Source: Gracilariopsis chorda
Taxonomy: Eukaryota > Rhodophyta > Florideophyceae > Gracilariales > Gracilariaceae
Direction of reading: 5' to 3'
Length of the DNA: 64,000 nucleotides
NCBI GenBank assembly: GCA_003194525.1
Contig: NBIV01000251.1
Span: 1 to 64,000 of the forward strand
This document shows, one piece after another, positions 19,560 through 29,080 of this stretch (position 1 is its first letter; every line of letters starts with the position of its first letter). Made by a program: the position numbers and the translations under genes. Below the pieces are notes generated by a model. That model had not been told where the DNA came from. It was given only the letters and a program-made list of their open reading frames with translations, and made no database searches.

Positions 19560-22082
19560 ATGAACATGGATGGCAGCGCCTTTGTAAAAGGCTTCAAGAA
19601 CATTCGAAACGGAGTCATTCGTACCGCTGAGCGTGCTAGCGTCGAGGTGCGAAAGGCTGTCGGTCTCTCTAACCTCTCTCTGCCAGAGTCTTTTCCCGAA
19701 TACGACCACCTCGCCGTCGAGTTCAGAACCCAAACGAAAAACCTCGAAACCCTACACCACGACGCCTTGTCCGCATACGAGTCCATTCAGCGCTCCACCG
19801 GCACGGCATACACCTTAGCTGCCAAGCTTCGTGACTCGTTGTCATCCAACTCCACTGGAGCACCCTACCTTGCTGCAGATGCGCTCGTCAACGTCCAGGC
19901 AGCCATTGTCGACGATGTCTTGCCGCGCGTGGAACGACGCGTCAAGAAGAGAGTTATAGACCCTACTAAAACCGAACTCAACAAAGCAAGGCAAGTGAAT
20001 ATCCATATGGAACAGAGAAAACGTTGTTATCTTGATGCTGCACGCTACCATGAGCGCATTTCCGATGCGTCCGCTTCTCCGGACGATGTGCGAAAGGCGG
20101 AGGATAAAATGGCCGAACTTATTCAGCGAACCAACGAACTCCTCTCTATTATGTCGGAGGCTGTTAAACGTCGCGCTGCACTTGTCGAATCTATCGTCGC
20201 CGAGACCATTGAATTTCAACGTCGTTTTTATGTCGATTCTGCGCGTTCTATGGAACGCGCTATTGACGCAATTGGATCCACTAAACTTGCGGCTATGCGT
20301 GCCAATGCTGAAGACGGCACTGAACGTCGAAACACTACGGGTATCAATACCCAGCAGAATGAACCTCCCGTGCATGCGCCTCAACCGCCACCGCCTAGAC
20401 GTGCCACTACAATGCCGGTGCATGATACTAGTAGCATTTGGAATGAACTTGACGATGATGACGATGACGATCCTGAACCAGATGAAGATGCTTATGAACC
20501 GCGCCCGAAATCCAACATCTATACTGATAACATCTTCGATGATCCGCCTGCCGCGCAACCAGAAGTTGAAAATCCACGACGCTCAGATGCTGGATCTGCA
20601 TCTGATTCCTCCACCGGAATTGCAAATCCGTTCGGAAGAGAGCGAACGTCAACGTCTTACCCAGCCAATGGAATCGGAAAGCGCGAAGCTACCTATCCCA
20701 CCGCTGCCGTAGGCCAGAAGGAATCTGTAAGCAGTTATCCAACAGGTGGTTCTCGATCAAGAGACAAGTATCCCAGCGCCCGCTCTCGTACCGCCCCTAA
20801 ACCTCCTCCGGGTCCAACTTCGTCCTTCGCTCCGTCCTCCAGTAGAGAAAGTACCACTGAAAAGTCGAGAACGAGCAGACGAGCAGAACCGGAACCCGAT
20901 TTGTTTGGGTTTGACACTCCCACTCCGCCGAAACCGGCAAGGAGTAGGCGATCGCCATCTCCTCCGGCTGTATCCAGTACAGAGGATCTTTTGGACCTGG
21001 GTGGAACAACGTCTAGCTCAACTACTCAGCGTCCCATGGGTAGAAGTTCATCGGCTTCAGCAATGGAGGGTGATCTATTAGGCGATTTGGGCGCCACTCC
21101 CCAACCTCGACCGCGCTCCACTCAATCGCGAAGTATGAAGTCGCCATCTCCTCAGCCGTCGTTCTCTGCACCGTCTATGAGCTCCCAAACGAAAGGCTCC
21201 CCGAATCCGTCCACATCCTCGACATTTTCACACGCCGAGGAACTGCGACGGCGTGAGCAACTTCACCAACAACATGAAGATGAAATCAAAGCGAGAGCGG
21301 ATGAAAAGCTTGCTGCAGTGCGAGAAAGAGAGAAGGCTCACGCTAAAGAGCGTGAAGAAAAGGATAACGCCCGATCCGCCGCGGAGAGAAAAATCAACGG
21401 GTGGACAGGTAATGGCACTCGTCGTGGAAATCTTCGTGCTTTACTTGCCTCTTTGGACACGGTTTTGTACCCAACAGCAACTTGGAAGCCTGTGTCTATG
21501 GATATTCTAAAGGAGAACTCAAAGGTCAAGGTCAACTATCACAAAGCCATTCTGCAGGTGCATCCAGATAAGATTAATTCGAAGAATCTTCCTCCAGACC
21601 AACTCGTCCTTGCGGAACTCGTATTTGACGAGCTTAAAAATGGGTACGAAGTTTGGAGTGCGGAGTGCGAAGGTAGACCGCCACCACCAGGTTCTGTTGG
21701 TCCCAAGGGAGCTCAGGCTCAGACTTCAGGGTTTGGTGGAATGAGTGGTATGTCGGGAATGTTCAACAACATGGGTAGAGCAGGCATGGGAAGTATGGGA
21801 AGAGGTGGAATGGGCGGCATGGGCATGGGAGGAATGGGCATGAGTGGTATGGGAGGAAGAGGTATGGGAGGAATGGGAATGGGCGGAATGAGCATGGGGG
21901 GTATGGGAATGGGCGGTAGAGGAATGAGCGGAATGGGAGGGCGAGGTATGGGCGGCATGGGTGGTATGGGTGGTATGGGTGGAATGGGCGGTATGGGTAA
22001 CATGGGAGGAATGGGAAGACGTGGTACCAAGATGAGCGGTATGGCTCAAGGGTACGGACGAGGAATGAACTCCAAGAGATAA
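19560..22082 (+). CDS. BAR domain + auxilin-type J-domain protein
   Basis: 840 residues. Residues 1-240 resemble an amphiphysin/Rvs-type BAR domain: FPEYDHLAVEFRTQTKNLE, then VIDPTKTELNKA, a basic RKRCYLDAARYHERI stretch, then a KAEDKMAELIQ helix and RRFYVDSARSME. Residues 240-600 are disordered and Ser/Pro-rich. They hold endocytic short motifs: DLFGFD (about 447), LLDLG (about 475, clathrin-box-like) and LLGDLG (about 507). Residues 615-705 form an auxilin-type J domain with WKPVSMD and the HPD triad (668-670). The tail (about 720-835) is Gly/Met-rich. BAR bends membrane; auxilin J domains recruit Hsc70 to strip clathrin. Both functions are inferred from the domains. Confidence 0.85.
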   Translation: MNMDGSAFVKGFKNIRNGVIRTAERASVEVRKAVGLSNLSLPESFPEYDHLAVEFRTQTKNLETLHHDALSAYESIQRSTGTAYTLAAKLRDSLSSNSTGAPYLAADALVNVQAAIVDDVLPRVERRVKKRVIDPTKTELNKARQVNIHMEQRKRCYLDAARYHERISDASASPDDVRKAEDKMAELIQRTNELLSIMSEAVKRRAALVESIVAETIEFQRRFYVDSARSMERAIDAIGSTKLAAMRANAEDGTERRNTTGINTQQNEPPVHAPQPPPPRRATTMPVHDTSSIWNELDDDDDDDPEPDEDAYEPRPKSNIYTDNIFDDPPAAQPEVENPRRSDAGSASDSSTGIANPFGRERTSTSYPANGIGKREATYPTAAVGQKESVSSYPTGGSRSRDKYPSARSRTAPKPPPGPTSSFAPSSSRESTTEKSRTSRRAEPEPDLFGFDTPTPPKPARSRRSPSPPAVSSTEDLLDLGGTTSSSTTQRPMGRSSSASAMEGDLLGDLGATPQPRPRSTQSRSMKSPSPQPSFSAPSMSSQTKGSPNPSTSSTFSHAEELRRREQLHQQHEDEIKARADEKLAAVREREKAHAKEREEKDNARSAAERKINGWTGNGTRRGNLRALLASLDTVLYPTATWKPVSMDILKENSKVKVNYHKAILQVHPDKINSKNLPPDQLVLAELVFDELKNGYEVWSAECEGRPPPPGSVGPKGAQAQTSGFGGMSGMSGMFNNMGRAGMGSMGRGGMGGMGMGGMGMSGMGGRGMGGMGMGGMSMGGMGMGGRGMSGMGGRGMGGMGGMGGMGGMGGMGNMGGMGRRGTKMSGMAQGYGRGMNSKR
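21719..22030 (+). repeat. Gly-Met-rich coding repeat (GGMG / GMGGM)
   Basis: About 100 codons built from degenerate GGNATGGGN units at the end of the BAR-J gene. Similar low-complexity Gly/Met tails occur in some chaperone co-factors; here it follows the J domain. Its role is unknown. Confidence 0.9.
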
Positions 22083-22585
22083 ACTAGATTAGGCATAGTA
22101 CTGCTATAAGAGGTGCATGCCATCGGCTCGCTCCCAGCTTACTACACCGTCAAGACGCAACGCAAATGGGAGTACTGTCTTGTGAAGCCGGTTGCTGTAG
22201 TTCGTGTGGGACACCTTTTTGACGGAAGCGCCGTGGGAAAGGCTCCACGTCTTTAGCTTGCGTCGATGATGTGGTGTAGTGCGTGTTCGAATTTTGGCAA
22301 AGGAGTTGCCGCATGGCCGCAGCACTTTCTTCCTCGATGCTGTATCGGTTTCACCCGTTCACATGAAGCAGCTTCGAAGCCACCAAAGAGCTTGCTTGTC
22401 TAGCCACTCGGGATACCGCGCCGCAGTTTGTGTTGGGTTTCCGACAAGACCAGATGTCTTACCATTTCAGGTCCATGTAGTTGTGGTAGCGCGCGTTCCT
22501 TTTTCTGAGACCACGGTAGAGGGTGTTCGACAAAAAGACTCTTCGTCCTCGTTTCTGGTTTGAATTTACAGCTTCTTCGAAAGCA
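22083..22585. other. Convergent gap between BAR-J gene and lipase gene
   Basis: Non-coding, about 500 bp. Expected to hold both 3' UTRs. No strong repeat or RNA seen. Confidence 0.5.
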
Positions 22586-22651
22586 CTAACTGATACTTTC
22601 CATTACAGATCTTTTCACAACTTGATGCATTGCGGTAAAGTAAGAGCATTC

Positions 22652-22763
22652 CTGTATAGATTGAGCACAAAGCATAGGAGCATTAAAGCCCAAGAGACAG
22701 TTAGAATACGATGCTCTTGGACAGTTTGATACATGAACAAAGGTGCAGAAATCCGGTGCTTAC
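22652..22763 (-). other. Possible 112-nt intron at the 3' end of the lipase gene
   Basis: On the minus strand: donor ATG|GTAAGC, branch-like TTCTAAC (22700-22706), acceptor TATACAG, with 49 nt between branch and acceptor. Splicing would replace 19 C-terminal residues with a 21-residue tail. It resembles the SelK intron in layout. RNA evidence would decide. Confidence 0.45.
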
Positions 22764-25028
22764 CATATGATGCTGAACCGACCTGCCAGAAAGCAAGTCA
22801 TCCCAGAGTTTTTGTTCCACCTCTAGCATATCTGAGGCATTGCAGTACCGTTCTTGAATCACATCAAAGACTGATCTTCCTTTCTGCAGCACCGACTCGT
22901 TAACACCTTCAATCCAATACTCGCCTTGTCTATTGACAAGAACCGTTCTCCCAGAATGCTTGTATTTACTAATCTTTTCCCCAGAAACTGAACGCGGCAT
23001 ACGAGAAATAATGTCGGTATCATTGATGACTCGGAAGGAGTTGGGAACAAGGTCGTTGTACATTCTTGCAAAATTCAAGTTTCCAACCTTCGGGGCTCCG
23101 TACGACATACAGCACACTTTTTCCCTTCGGTGTCGTGCTACAAAGTCTGCAGCCGCTACAATAGCCAAAGCTCCACCCAGAGAGTGGCCTGTAAAGTAAA
23201 TCTTATAATCTTCCTCAAGATTAGATGTTAGAGATAAAATACAACGGAGCAGTGTGGTTTGCACACTTAGGTAAGCACGAAGAAAGCCATAGTGAACCGC
23301 TATCGCATCGTCTGGAATAGGATCACTCATATTCCGTGCTTGAAGAACATTCGGAACTAAGTCTTGGAGACCTACTGTGAGATCTCGCCGAATTGTCAAG
23401 TCTATATCCTCTCCAGGCACCCACCTTTGCAAAAAGGCCTGTGCGTCGGTGAAGAAATCTTGCCATTTAACCTGCTCAGTTCCTCTAAAAGATATGATAA
23501 GGTTCTTATCGGTCTTATCATGAAATAGCCAGACCTGGGTATCGGTCGACAGAGATTCTAAGAACAAGGTTCCATCCGCGAGCCTGGTTAGGCCTCCAGC
23601 GCCTGCTATAGTAGTCTCCTTATTCTCCACAGTTTCATACAAGGAGGATGCTGCGATAATGAAGCGGTTCCAATCCGATGGAGTTGGCATGACTCCATCT
23701 GGTAGCTTCGATCGCAACAGATCCTTCACAGCCTCTCGCGCTTTCTGAGCACTAACTCCCTTATCTTCTTCATCTTGATACTCGCTGGTGTTTCGGAGTG
23801 ACGTCTTCTCAACGGCGTCGCGAAGTACAGTTAATGCTGTTTCTGCTATAGCTTCAAGGTGCGGTGTGATAAAGCTTCTTCGAACGACCCTAGGCTTTGG
23901 TTCAGTAGACGTTGCAGTCTTCTCATCGCCAATAAACGGTACGAAGCTTACTTGAATACTCGCGCAAATTGCTTCGTTCTTGTCCTCTTCCGTCCTGGTG
24001 GCGCGTTTCGAAGAAAAGGGAAAGGACGGCATTTCAAAGCCAAGGTCAGTCGGCCATGAGAAGTTAAAGTAGTTGGAGCGACTCTGTTCCGATGCTTCCG
24101 GATGGAAAACAATACGATGTGGTTCTCTATGGACAGTCTCTTGTAATTTGTTCGCCTCTTCTACAATACTATGAACGTCAACACTCGCGGAGTGTGTTGG
24201 CTGTGCGCCAGATGTGTAGTCCTCCTTTGATGCAAAGATTTGTAGAGTAAGCAGATCGTTTAAGACTTGTTCGTTGCCTTCACCGCGGAGTTCACATCTC
24301 AGAATTGTAACGTGTTTCAGAGCAAACAGATTTTCGGATATCGCTCGGTTAATAGTAGCGGTAACAAATGCATCCCCGATATCAGCTGTTGCGTGAATCA
24401 TGAAAAGGCCAGTCGCGGCAGAGGCTATGAAAGATGTGTCAAGATAAGCCAGACGGTTGTGTACCACGTTCGTCTTGGAGGTTGGCAAATCCGATGTAAG
24501 AAGTTCCCAATATGCGGACGCTGGCGGATCTAAATACGCGCGAAATGCATAGGCTGCTAGCTGTAGACTAAGAATAGGATCAAACAATGGTGCACTTGGT
24601 ATTGGCAATGGAGGTTCATCTTGGAATACCCATTTTTGCTCAACGAATTGTAAGAGCACATCGTTAAACGCAGACAACGACGTAAGCGCGTACACAGGTG
24701 CACCCGGGCTGCTTGCGAGTTGCCAAAGTTCAGAGAACTGTTCATATAGTACTTGGACTTTTTCACTGGGAAGAGAAATGCGCTGAGAAAGTGCCAGAAA
24801 ATCTGGCAGTGATGGTAGTGATGGTAGTGATGGTGATTGAAAAGATCGCGAAAGCGCCCTATTAGGTGGGGTTTTCGAAACATCACCTTTCTCGCTGCCT
24901 GGGATATTGTCGGAGCATCGCGGACAAAGGTAATGACGCCGCGTTGTTCGGTGAAGAAGCAATGGATACGCAGTGCCAACGAAGAGAGGCGCTGCCTTGG
25001 GCTTGCGTTTTATCGAGGTTGAAACCAT
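22701..25028 (-). CDS. Class 3 lipase (alpha/beta hydrolase)
   Basis: 775 residues from ATG 25028; ATGs at 25079 and 25163 are possible but their leaders look untranslated. The N terminus (MVSTSIKRKPKAAPLF) is basic and Ser-rich, compatible with an organelle signal. The catalytic region at about residues 470-720 has ISFRGTEQVKWQDF, the nucleophile elbow GHSLGG (Ser near 613), YGAPKVGN, and NDTDIISRMP with the probable catalytic Asp. These are hallmarks of fungal/plant-type lipase_3 enzymes that cleave acyl esters of glycerolipids. The upstream 450 residues are family-unknown. The coding end may be spliced: GTAAGC starts at 22763 and an ACAG acceptor ends at 22652. The alternative last exon runs to a TAG at 22586. 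Confidence 0.85.
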   Translation of the reverse strand: MVSTSIKRKPKAAPLFVGTAYPLLLHRTTRRHYLCPRCSDNIPGSEKGDVSKTPPNRALSRSFQSPSLPSLPSLPDFLALSQRISLPSEKVQVLYEQFSELWQLASSPGAPVYALTSLSAFNDVLLQFVEQKWVFQDEPPLPIPSAPLFDPILSLQLAAYAFRAYLDPPASAYWELLTSDLPTSKTNVVHNRLAYLDTSFIASAATGLFMIHATADIGDAFVTATINRAISENLFALKHVTILRCELRGEGNEQVLNDLLTLQIFASKEDYTSGAQPTHSASVDVHSIVEEANKLQETVHREPHRIVFHPEASEQSRSNYFNFSWPTDLGFEMPSFPFSSKRATRTEEDKNEAICASIQVSFVPFIGDEKTATSTEPKPRVVRRSFITPHLEAIAETALTVLRDAVEKTSLRNTSEYQDEEDKGVSAQKAREAVKDLLRSKLPDGVMPTPSDWNRFIIAASSLYETVENKETTIAGAGGLTRLADGTLFLESLSTDTQVWLFHDKTDKNLIISFRGTEQVKWQDFFTDAQAFLQRWVPGEDIDLTIRRDLTVGLQDLVPNVLQARNMSDPIPDDAIAVHYGFLRAYLSVQTTLLRCILSLTSNLEEDYKIYFTGHSLGGALAIVAAADFVARHRREKVCCMSYGAPKVGNLNFARMYNDLVPNSFRVINDTDIISRMPRSVSGEKISKYKHSGRTVLVNRQGEYWIEGVNESVLQKGRSVFDVIQERYCNASDMLEVEQKLWDDLLSGRSVQHHMVSTGFLHLCSCIKLSKSIVF

Positions 25029-26230
25029 TTCGAAGGTAGAATGAGAGACAGTAGCATGTACTGCCCGAGACAGTAGCATGACCTGCCCCAACCTCGTCAA
25101 CAAGATGGCTTTCTGCAAAACCAGTCTGGAGCAGTCGGTGAGCCATGTCAAAATATTACGCACTTGAACCTTACGATAAGAATGGTACAGTACTGTATAC
25201 TACAGTACTGTACTTCAAGGAACGCAGAAGACGATTTGTCTGCTTGGCAGACATGGCAGCGGAATGAGCAGCGGGCGCTGATCCGGGCCACGGGGCTGGC
25301 GCTCACTGGTCCCAGCTCTTGAATGAAATCTCCGTAAGAACTCGGGCGATGTTGAAGCTCCTGGGATTTGCTGCCAAAGCATGACAACCGGTTGCCTTTG
25401 CCATGCTAGTTCCGTGTTCTATTAAGATACAGGTTCTATCGAATGCCAGAACAGCACGTTGGTCGCCAAAGTACATTGCCTCGCCCACCGCAGCGCCGAT
25501 GATCGCAATGAAGGAGAACAAAGTTCGAGCGATGCCGACATGCGCATTCTGTCGCTCATGCTTCGTACTACTTGGTGAAGTTCATTGACACTCGTCACAA
25601 AGGTTGCATGTGTCCAACCATTAGAGGGTTTCTTTCGCAGGGTTTAGCATACTCTCTTCATGCATTCTCTGTCCAGCATGCGATACTACCACTCTCGCTT
25701 CCAGATTCGATATTTTGTCAAAGATAGCGCCCATTTTTCCTGTTCACCATCTCTTAGCTTTCGTTCATGTCTCCCTCCAAAGCTCCCTGTTCACAACATG
25801 GTTTTCATTCCGTTTGTCTTTTACTTTGAAGCTACACACCTAGTAAGACAAGGAAACGCCTAGCTCAAACTATGCTCCCCAACCCCATTCCTTTTCATCC
25901 CCTTTGAGTATTATTTGGAGCTGAGGGTATATTGCTTATTCACCGGTTTCCAAGTACAGCAAAATGGTAGAAAGCAGAGGTTGCGCTTGCTCAACTCTTC
26001 TGGACGTGTCCATGTTGATCCAAAGGTCGAGAAATCCAGTGTTTCTGTGCGTTAAGTGACGAAAACAGTTTAGCCATACCAAGGTTGTCCAAAGCTCTAG
26101 CTAGAGATGGAAGTGCCGAGAGGGCCTATACACTTCATTCTGGGCTCAACCTCGATACTTCTTCTGAGTATGTAACGCGGCAGTGAATATCACGTAGTTA
26201 AGAAAGCGCCGCAAGTTATTCTGACTGTGT
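25029..26230. other. Intergenic, nothing recognised
   Basis: 1.2 kb between the lipase start and the 3' end of the RCC1 gene. A short TACAGTACTGTA-containing stretch (25186-25212) is a near-palindrome and may be part of the lipase promoter. No supported coding sequence. Confidence 0.45.
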
Positions 26231-28621
26231 TTATGATATTGTACATCCACGAAGAGTACGAATCCTTCTTCCGCGGTCATGTTCATTGCTTGCATTTCCT
26301 TGCGGACAAGAAGCACAATCTTCTTGTCGGAATTTCCACTCATCTAGTCTAATATCTCCTTCTCCAATCTGAATACCTTCCATTTCAACGGCTTCTTGGA
26401 GAGTTTTGGCCACTTCGTTGGTGCTCAAATGCCAGTCACAAAATACCCTTGCTCGTCGGTAGGTTCTCAATGCCTTTCGTTCCGCTTGAGCTGTATCGAA
26501 CAATGCATCAGCAAGTGAAGAAGATTCTTCCATATTTTTCACTCTAATGTGCTCATGTTTCAATCTAATGGAAGCACAAACTGAATCCGAAATATGCAAA
26601 AGCTTTTGGAAAGCATGTGTGCATCCCGTTTCTTTGGTGACATGAAGCGCAGTCCACCATAAAGACATGCTGATTGATGAGTTAAGGTGCTGCACAAGTT
26701 GACGTTCTGCTTCTAAGAGTAGCAGACTAATTTGAAGACATGCAGATATGCGGATTGCATCAAGTAGCACTGTTACCCTTTGACTTTGAGCTTCAGATTC
26801 CAGGAATCTGGGATTCTCATCACCTCGAAGCCATCCTTTCAAAAATGTAACAGCGTCCTCATGAATTCCTCGTCCTTGCAAAGACTGGACCCATTGCAGT
26901 GAAGCAGCGTAACCACGTTGCTGAAGTTGGGATGAAAGATACTCTCGGAAGCCTACAGAATGTGCGCAAGCAACAATAGGGTCTATGGGGATTTGAATGA
27001 CATCTTCATTGCATGGACCATATTTGAAACAAATCTGTACACTTTCCGAAACTTGCAGACGCCCGAGTATACCTCGAAGTCGACGTTCAGTTCTGCTCTC
27101 GGGAATACTGTCGTACGCATCCCAGTAGTCTCGAACTTGCGCAGAACGTCTCAACAGCCTTGTCATCAAAATCTCTGCTACAATTCTTTCATGGAGATGA
27201 GCTCCGCAACGCGTCAAGAGCTCGGACATCCCCTGCAGAGTTGAGATAGCAACGTCCTCGTTGACGATACCGCAGCAGATTAACTTGATAGTTCTTGTGA
27301 CACACTCTTTACTGTGATCCGACCAATCAAGATGATCACGGTTTCGCTGCAGTTCAGAATGAATCGAGTCCGAACCGGTTGCAAGCAGAGGGCCGTAGGC
27401 CAGGACAAAACAGTGTTCGCAACGACCGGCCCCGTTGTCAGAGCATGAACATGTGTGATACACACGAACTCTTTTCATTTCGCTTAGCAAATGACCGTCA
27501 CAGAACGAACTGAGAAACGCTCGCATGCTACGAACGGCAGTACTAGGTGTAAATATATTGGGTGCTGCGATGAATGCGGTAGATGCAAACGCTTTCATTT
27601 GTACACAATAGGAGTTGGGAAAAGACGAGACGATTCCCGTAAGTCCATGCCTTAGTCTTCTAGGCTTAGTGACACCGTTACCCCAAGTGAAGAAAGAACC
27701 CTCCTGAGATAGCGCAATTGCGAACGAATCCGATGCTTCAATGTTCACAATGAAATGACCAAGCAATCCTGGTATGACGCACGCATAGCTACGCCCCTGT
27801 GCATCGCCAACACCCAACTGGCCCTGATCACCATTTCCCACCGCGAACACAACGCCGTCTTCTAGAAGACAAAGAGTGAATTGGTTGCCCGCACTGATTT
27901 TGATGACGTTTTGTTCCGGGAGCCTTGGGATTGTTCGTGGGAGGTCTTGACGAGTGGATGGAAGACCGTCTGCACCCCACGTCAAAACTTTGCTAACATT
28001 TGAGTCAGTTTCGAGTAAGACAACGACGTGAGCGTGTCCTGCAGCAACATGTCGCAACGAACCCTGAAGAGCGATACGCGTAGGCAGCGCTTCAGATGGA
28101 AAATATCCATGACCGAGCTGACCGTCCTTACCGCCGCCCCAGGTGTACAGCGAACACCTATCTTCAGGAACGGCGACTGAGAAATTCCAACCAGCACAGA
28201 TGTGAGTGATAGGAACAGGTATGAGCACTTTTGCAGGAAGGGGGTCGGGGTTTAGACGGCCCAATTGGCCGCAGTCATTCGAACCAAGAGAAAAGACGGT
28301 GCCATCAGACGCCAGCACGACAGAGTGGTTGGCGCCAGACGCGCAAGCGATAATTGCAGAATTGTCGGGAATGTGAACGGGGGTGGGCTCGGTATCTGTG
28401 TGGTGTGCGGGAATTGAGCGACCGAGTCGCTGGAATTCGGCGTTGAATCCCCATGAGTATAATTGGGACGCTTGGTCTACAAGCAGAGCAAAGTTGAAAC
28501 CGACTGAGAACGATTTGATGCTGGATGGAAGACGCACAATGCCTGCTGGTAGGCTGGAGTGGGTATTTGATGGGGATAGAACTACTAAGGAAGAGAGTAG
28601 AGTATTGCTATATGGTTGCAT
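26231..28621 (-). CDS. RCC1-repeat protein with BTB-like C-terminal region
   Basis: 796 residues from ATG 28621. The first 370 residues hold RCC1 beta-propeller repeats: YSWGFNAEFQRLG, SLGSNDCGQLG, YTWGGGKDGQLGHG, AVGNGDQGQLG and FTWGNG. A Cys/His-rich patch (CSCSDNGAGRCEHC) follows near residue 415. Residues 560-700 look like a BTB/POZ fold (VACAHSVGFREYLSSQ, then VTFLKGWLRGDEN and LLDAIRISACLQ), as in RCC1-BTB adaptor proteins that feed substrates to cullin-3 ligases. The BTB call is by pattern only. The last 30 codons read oddly (CASCPQGNASNEHDR), and another frame at 26146-26343 reads more protein-like, so the 3' end may be mis-modelled. Confidence 0.8.
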   Translation of the reverse strand: MQPYSNTLLSSLVVLSPSNTHSSLPAGIVRLPSSIKSFSVGFNFALLVDQASQLYSWGFNAEFQRLGRSIPAHHTDTEPTPVHIPDNSAIIACASGANHSVVLASDGTVFSLGSNDCGQLGRLNPDPLPAKVLIPVPITHICAGWNFSVAVPEDRCSLYTWGGGKDGQLGHGYFPSEALPTRIALQGSLRHVAAGHAHVVVLLETDSNVSKVLTWGADGLPSTRQDLPRTIPRLPEQNVIKISAGNQFTLCLLEDGVVFAVGNGDQGQLGVGDAQGRSYACVIPGLLGHFIVNIEASDSFAIALSQEGSFFTWGNGVTKPRRLRHGLTGIVSSFPNSYCVQMKAFASTAFIAAPNIFTPSTAVRSMRAFLSSFCDGHLLSEMKRVRVYHTCSCSDNGAGRCEHCFVLAYGPLLATGSDSIHSELQRNRDHLDWSDHSKECVTRTIKLICCGIVNEDVAISTLQGMSELLTRCGAHLHERIVAEILMTRLLRRSAQVRDYWDAYDSIPESRTERRLRGILGRLQVSESVQICFKYGPCNEDVIQIPIDPIVACAHSVGFREYLSSQLQQRGYAASLQWVQSLQGRGIHEDAVTFLKGWLRGDENPRFLESEAQSQRVTVLLDAIRISACLQISLLLLEAERQLVQHLNSSISMSLWWTALHVTKETGCTHAFQKLLHISDSVCASIRLKHEHIRVKNMEESSSLADALFDTAQAERKALRTYRRARVFCDWHLSTNEVAKTLQEAVEMEGIQIGEGDIRLDEWKFRQEDCASCPQGNASNEHDRGRRIRTLRGCTIS

Positions 28622-29080
28622 TAGAGACGGCGCTTGCAAGTTTGGCCTGTTCTTTGACGGGTAGCGAATACGGCAGGGAGGCTGTGTGGTAGCGAGCCGG
28701 CCAGTGTTCTTCGGTGCGATGTTTGCGAGACATGGAAGAGAAACTGCAGTGGGAGAAGGACGTAGCCCTACGGGAAGGGGAACAGCAGTGTGTAGAGAGT
28801 TACCAACGGTAGTGGCTGTGGTATTGCGGTTGGAACGAATGTGTGGCGAGACTGATGCGAAACTTCAGCTAAAGACCTCCGTACATAGAGCTCCAAGAGC
28901 ATCGTCCATCATCACGATGATGGACGCGATGGCGCGAACAAGTCTTACAGTGAAATTGGCATTACACAAAATCTGCCGTGGTAACGCGCTCGTACAGTAC
29001 GAAGTGTATAGTACATAGATACAACCAAGTGGATCCCTCCATGCGCACCGTAGCCAGTGCTGCCGCCGTCCGCCCCAAAC
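28622..29080. promoter_or_regulatory. Shared promoter, RCC1-like / zinc finger genes, with palindrome
   Basis: 459 bp between divergent starts. A near-perfect palindrome sits close to its middle: 11-bp arms CGTCCATCATC and GATGATGGACG around AC (28903-28926). It could be a dimeric factor site serving both genes. Confidence 0.5.

Noticed and set aside
21719-22049. Pro/Ile- and His/Ser-rich frames on the minus strand
   Set aside because: Mirror images of the Gly/Met repeat of the BAR-J gene.
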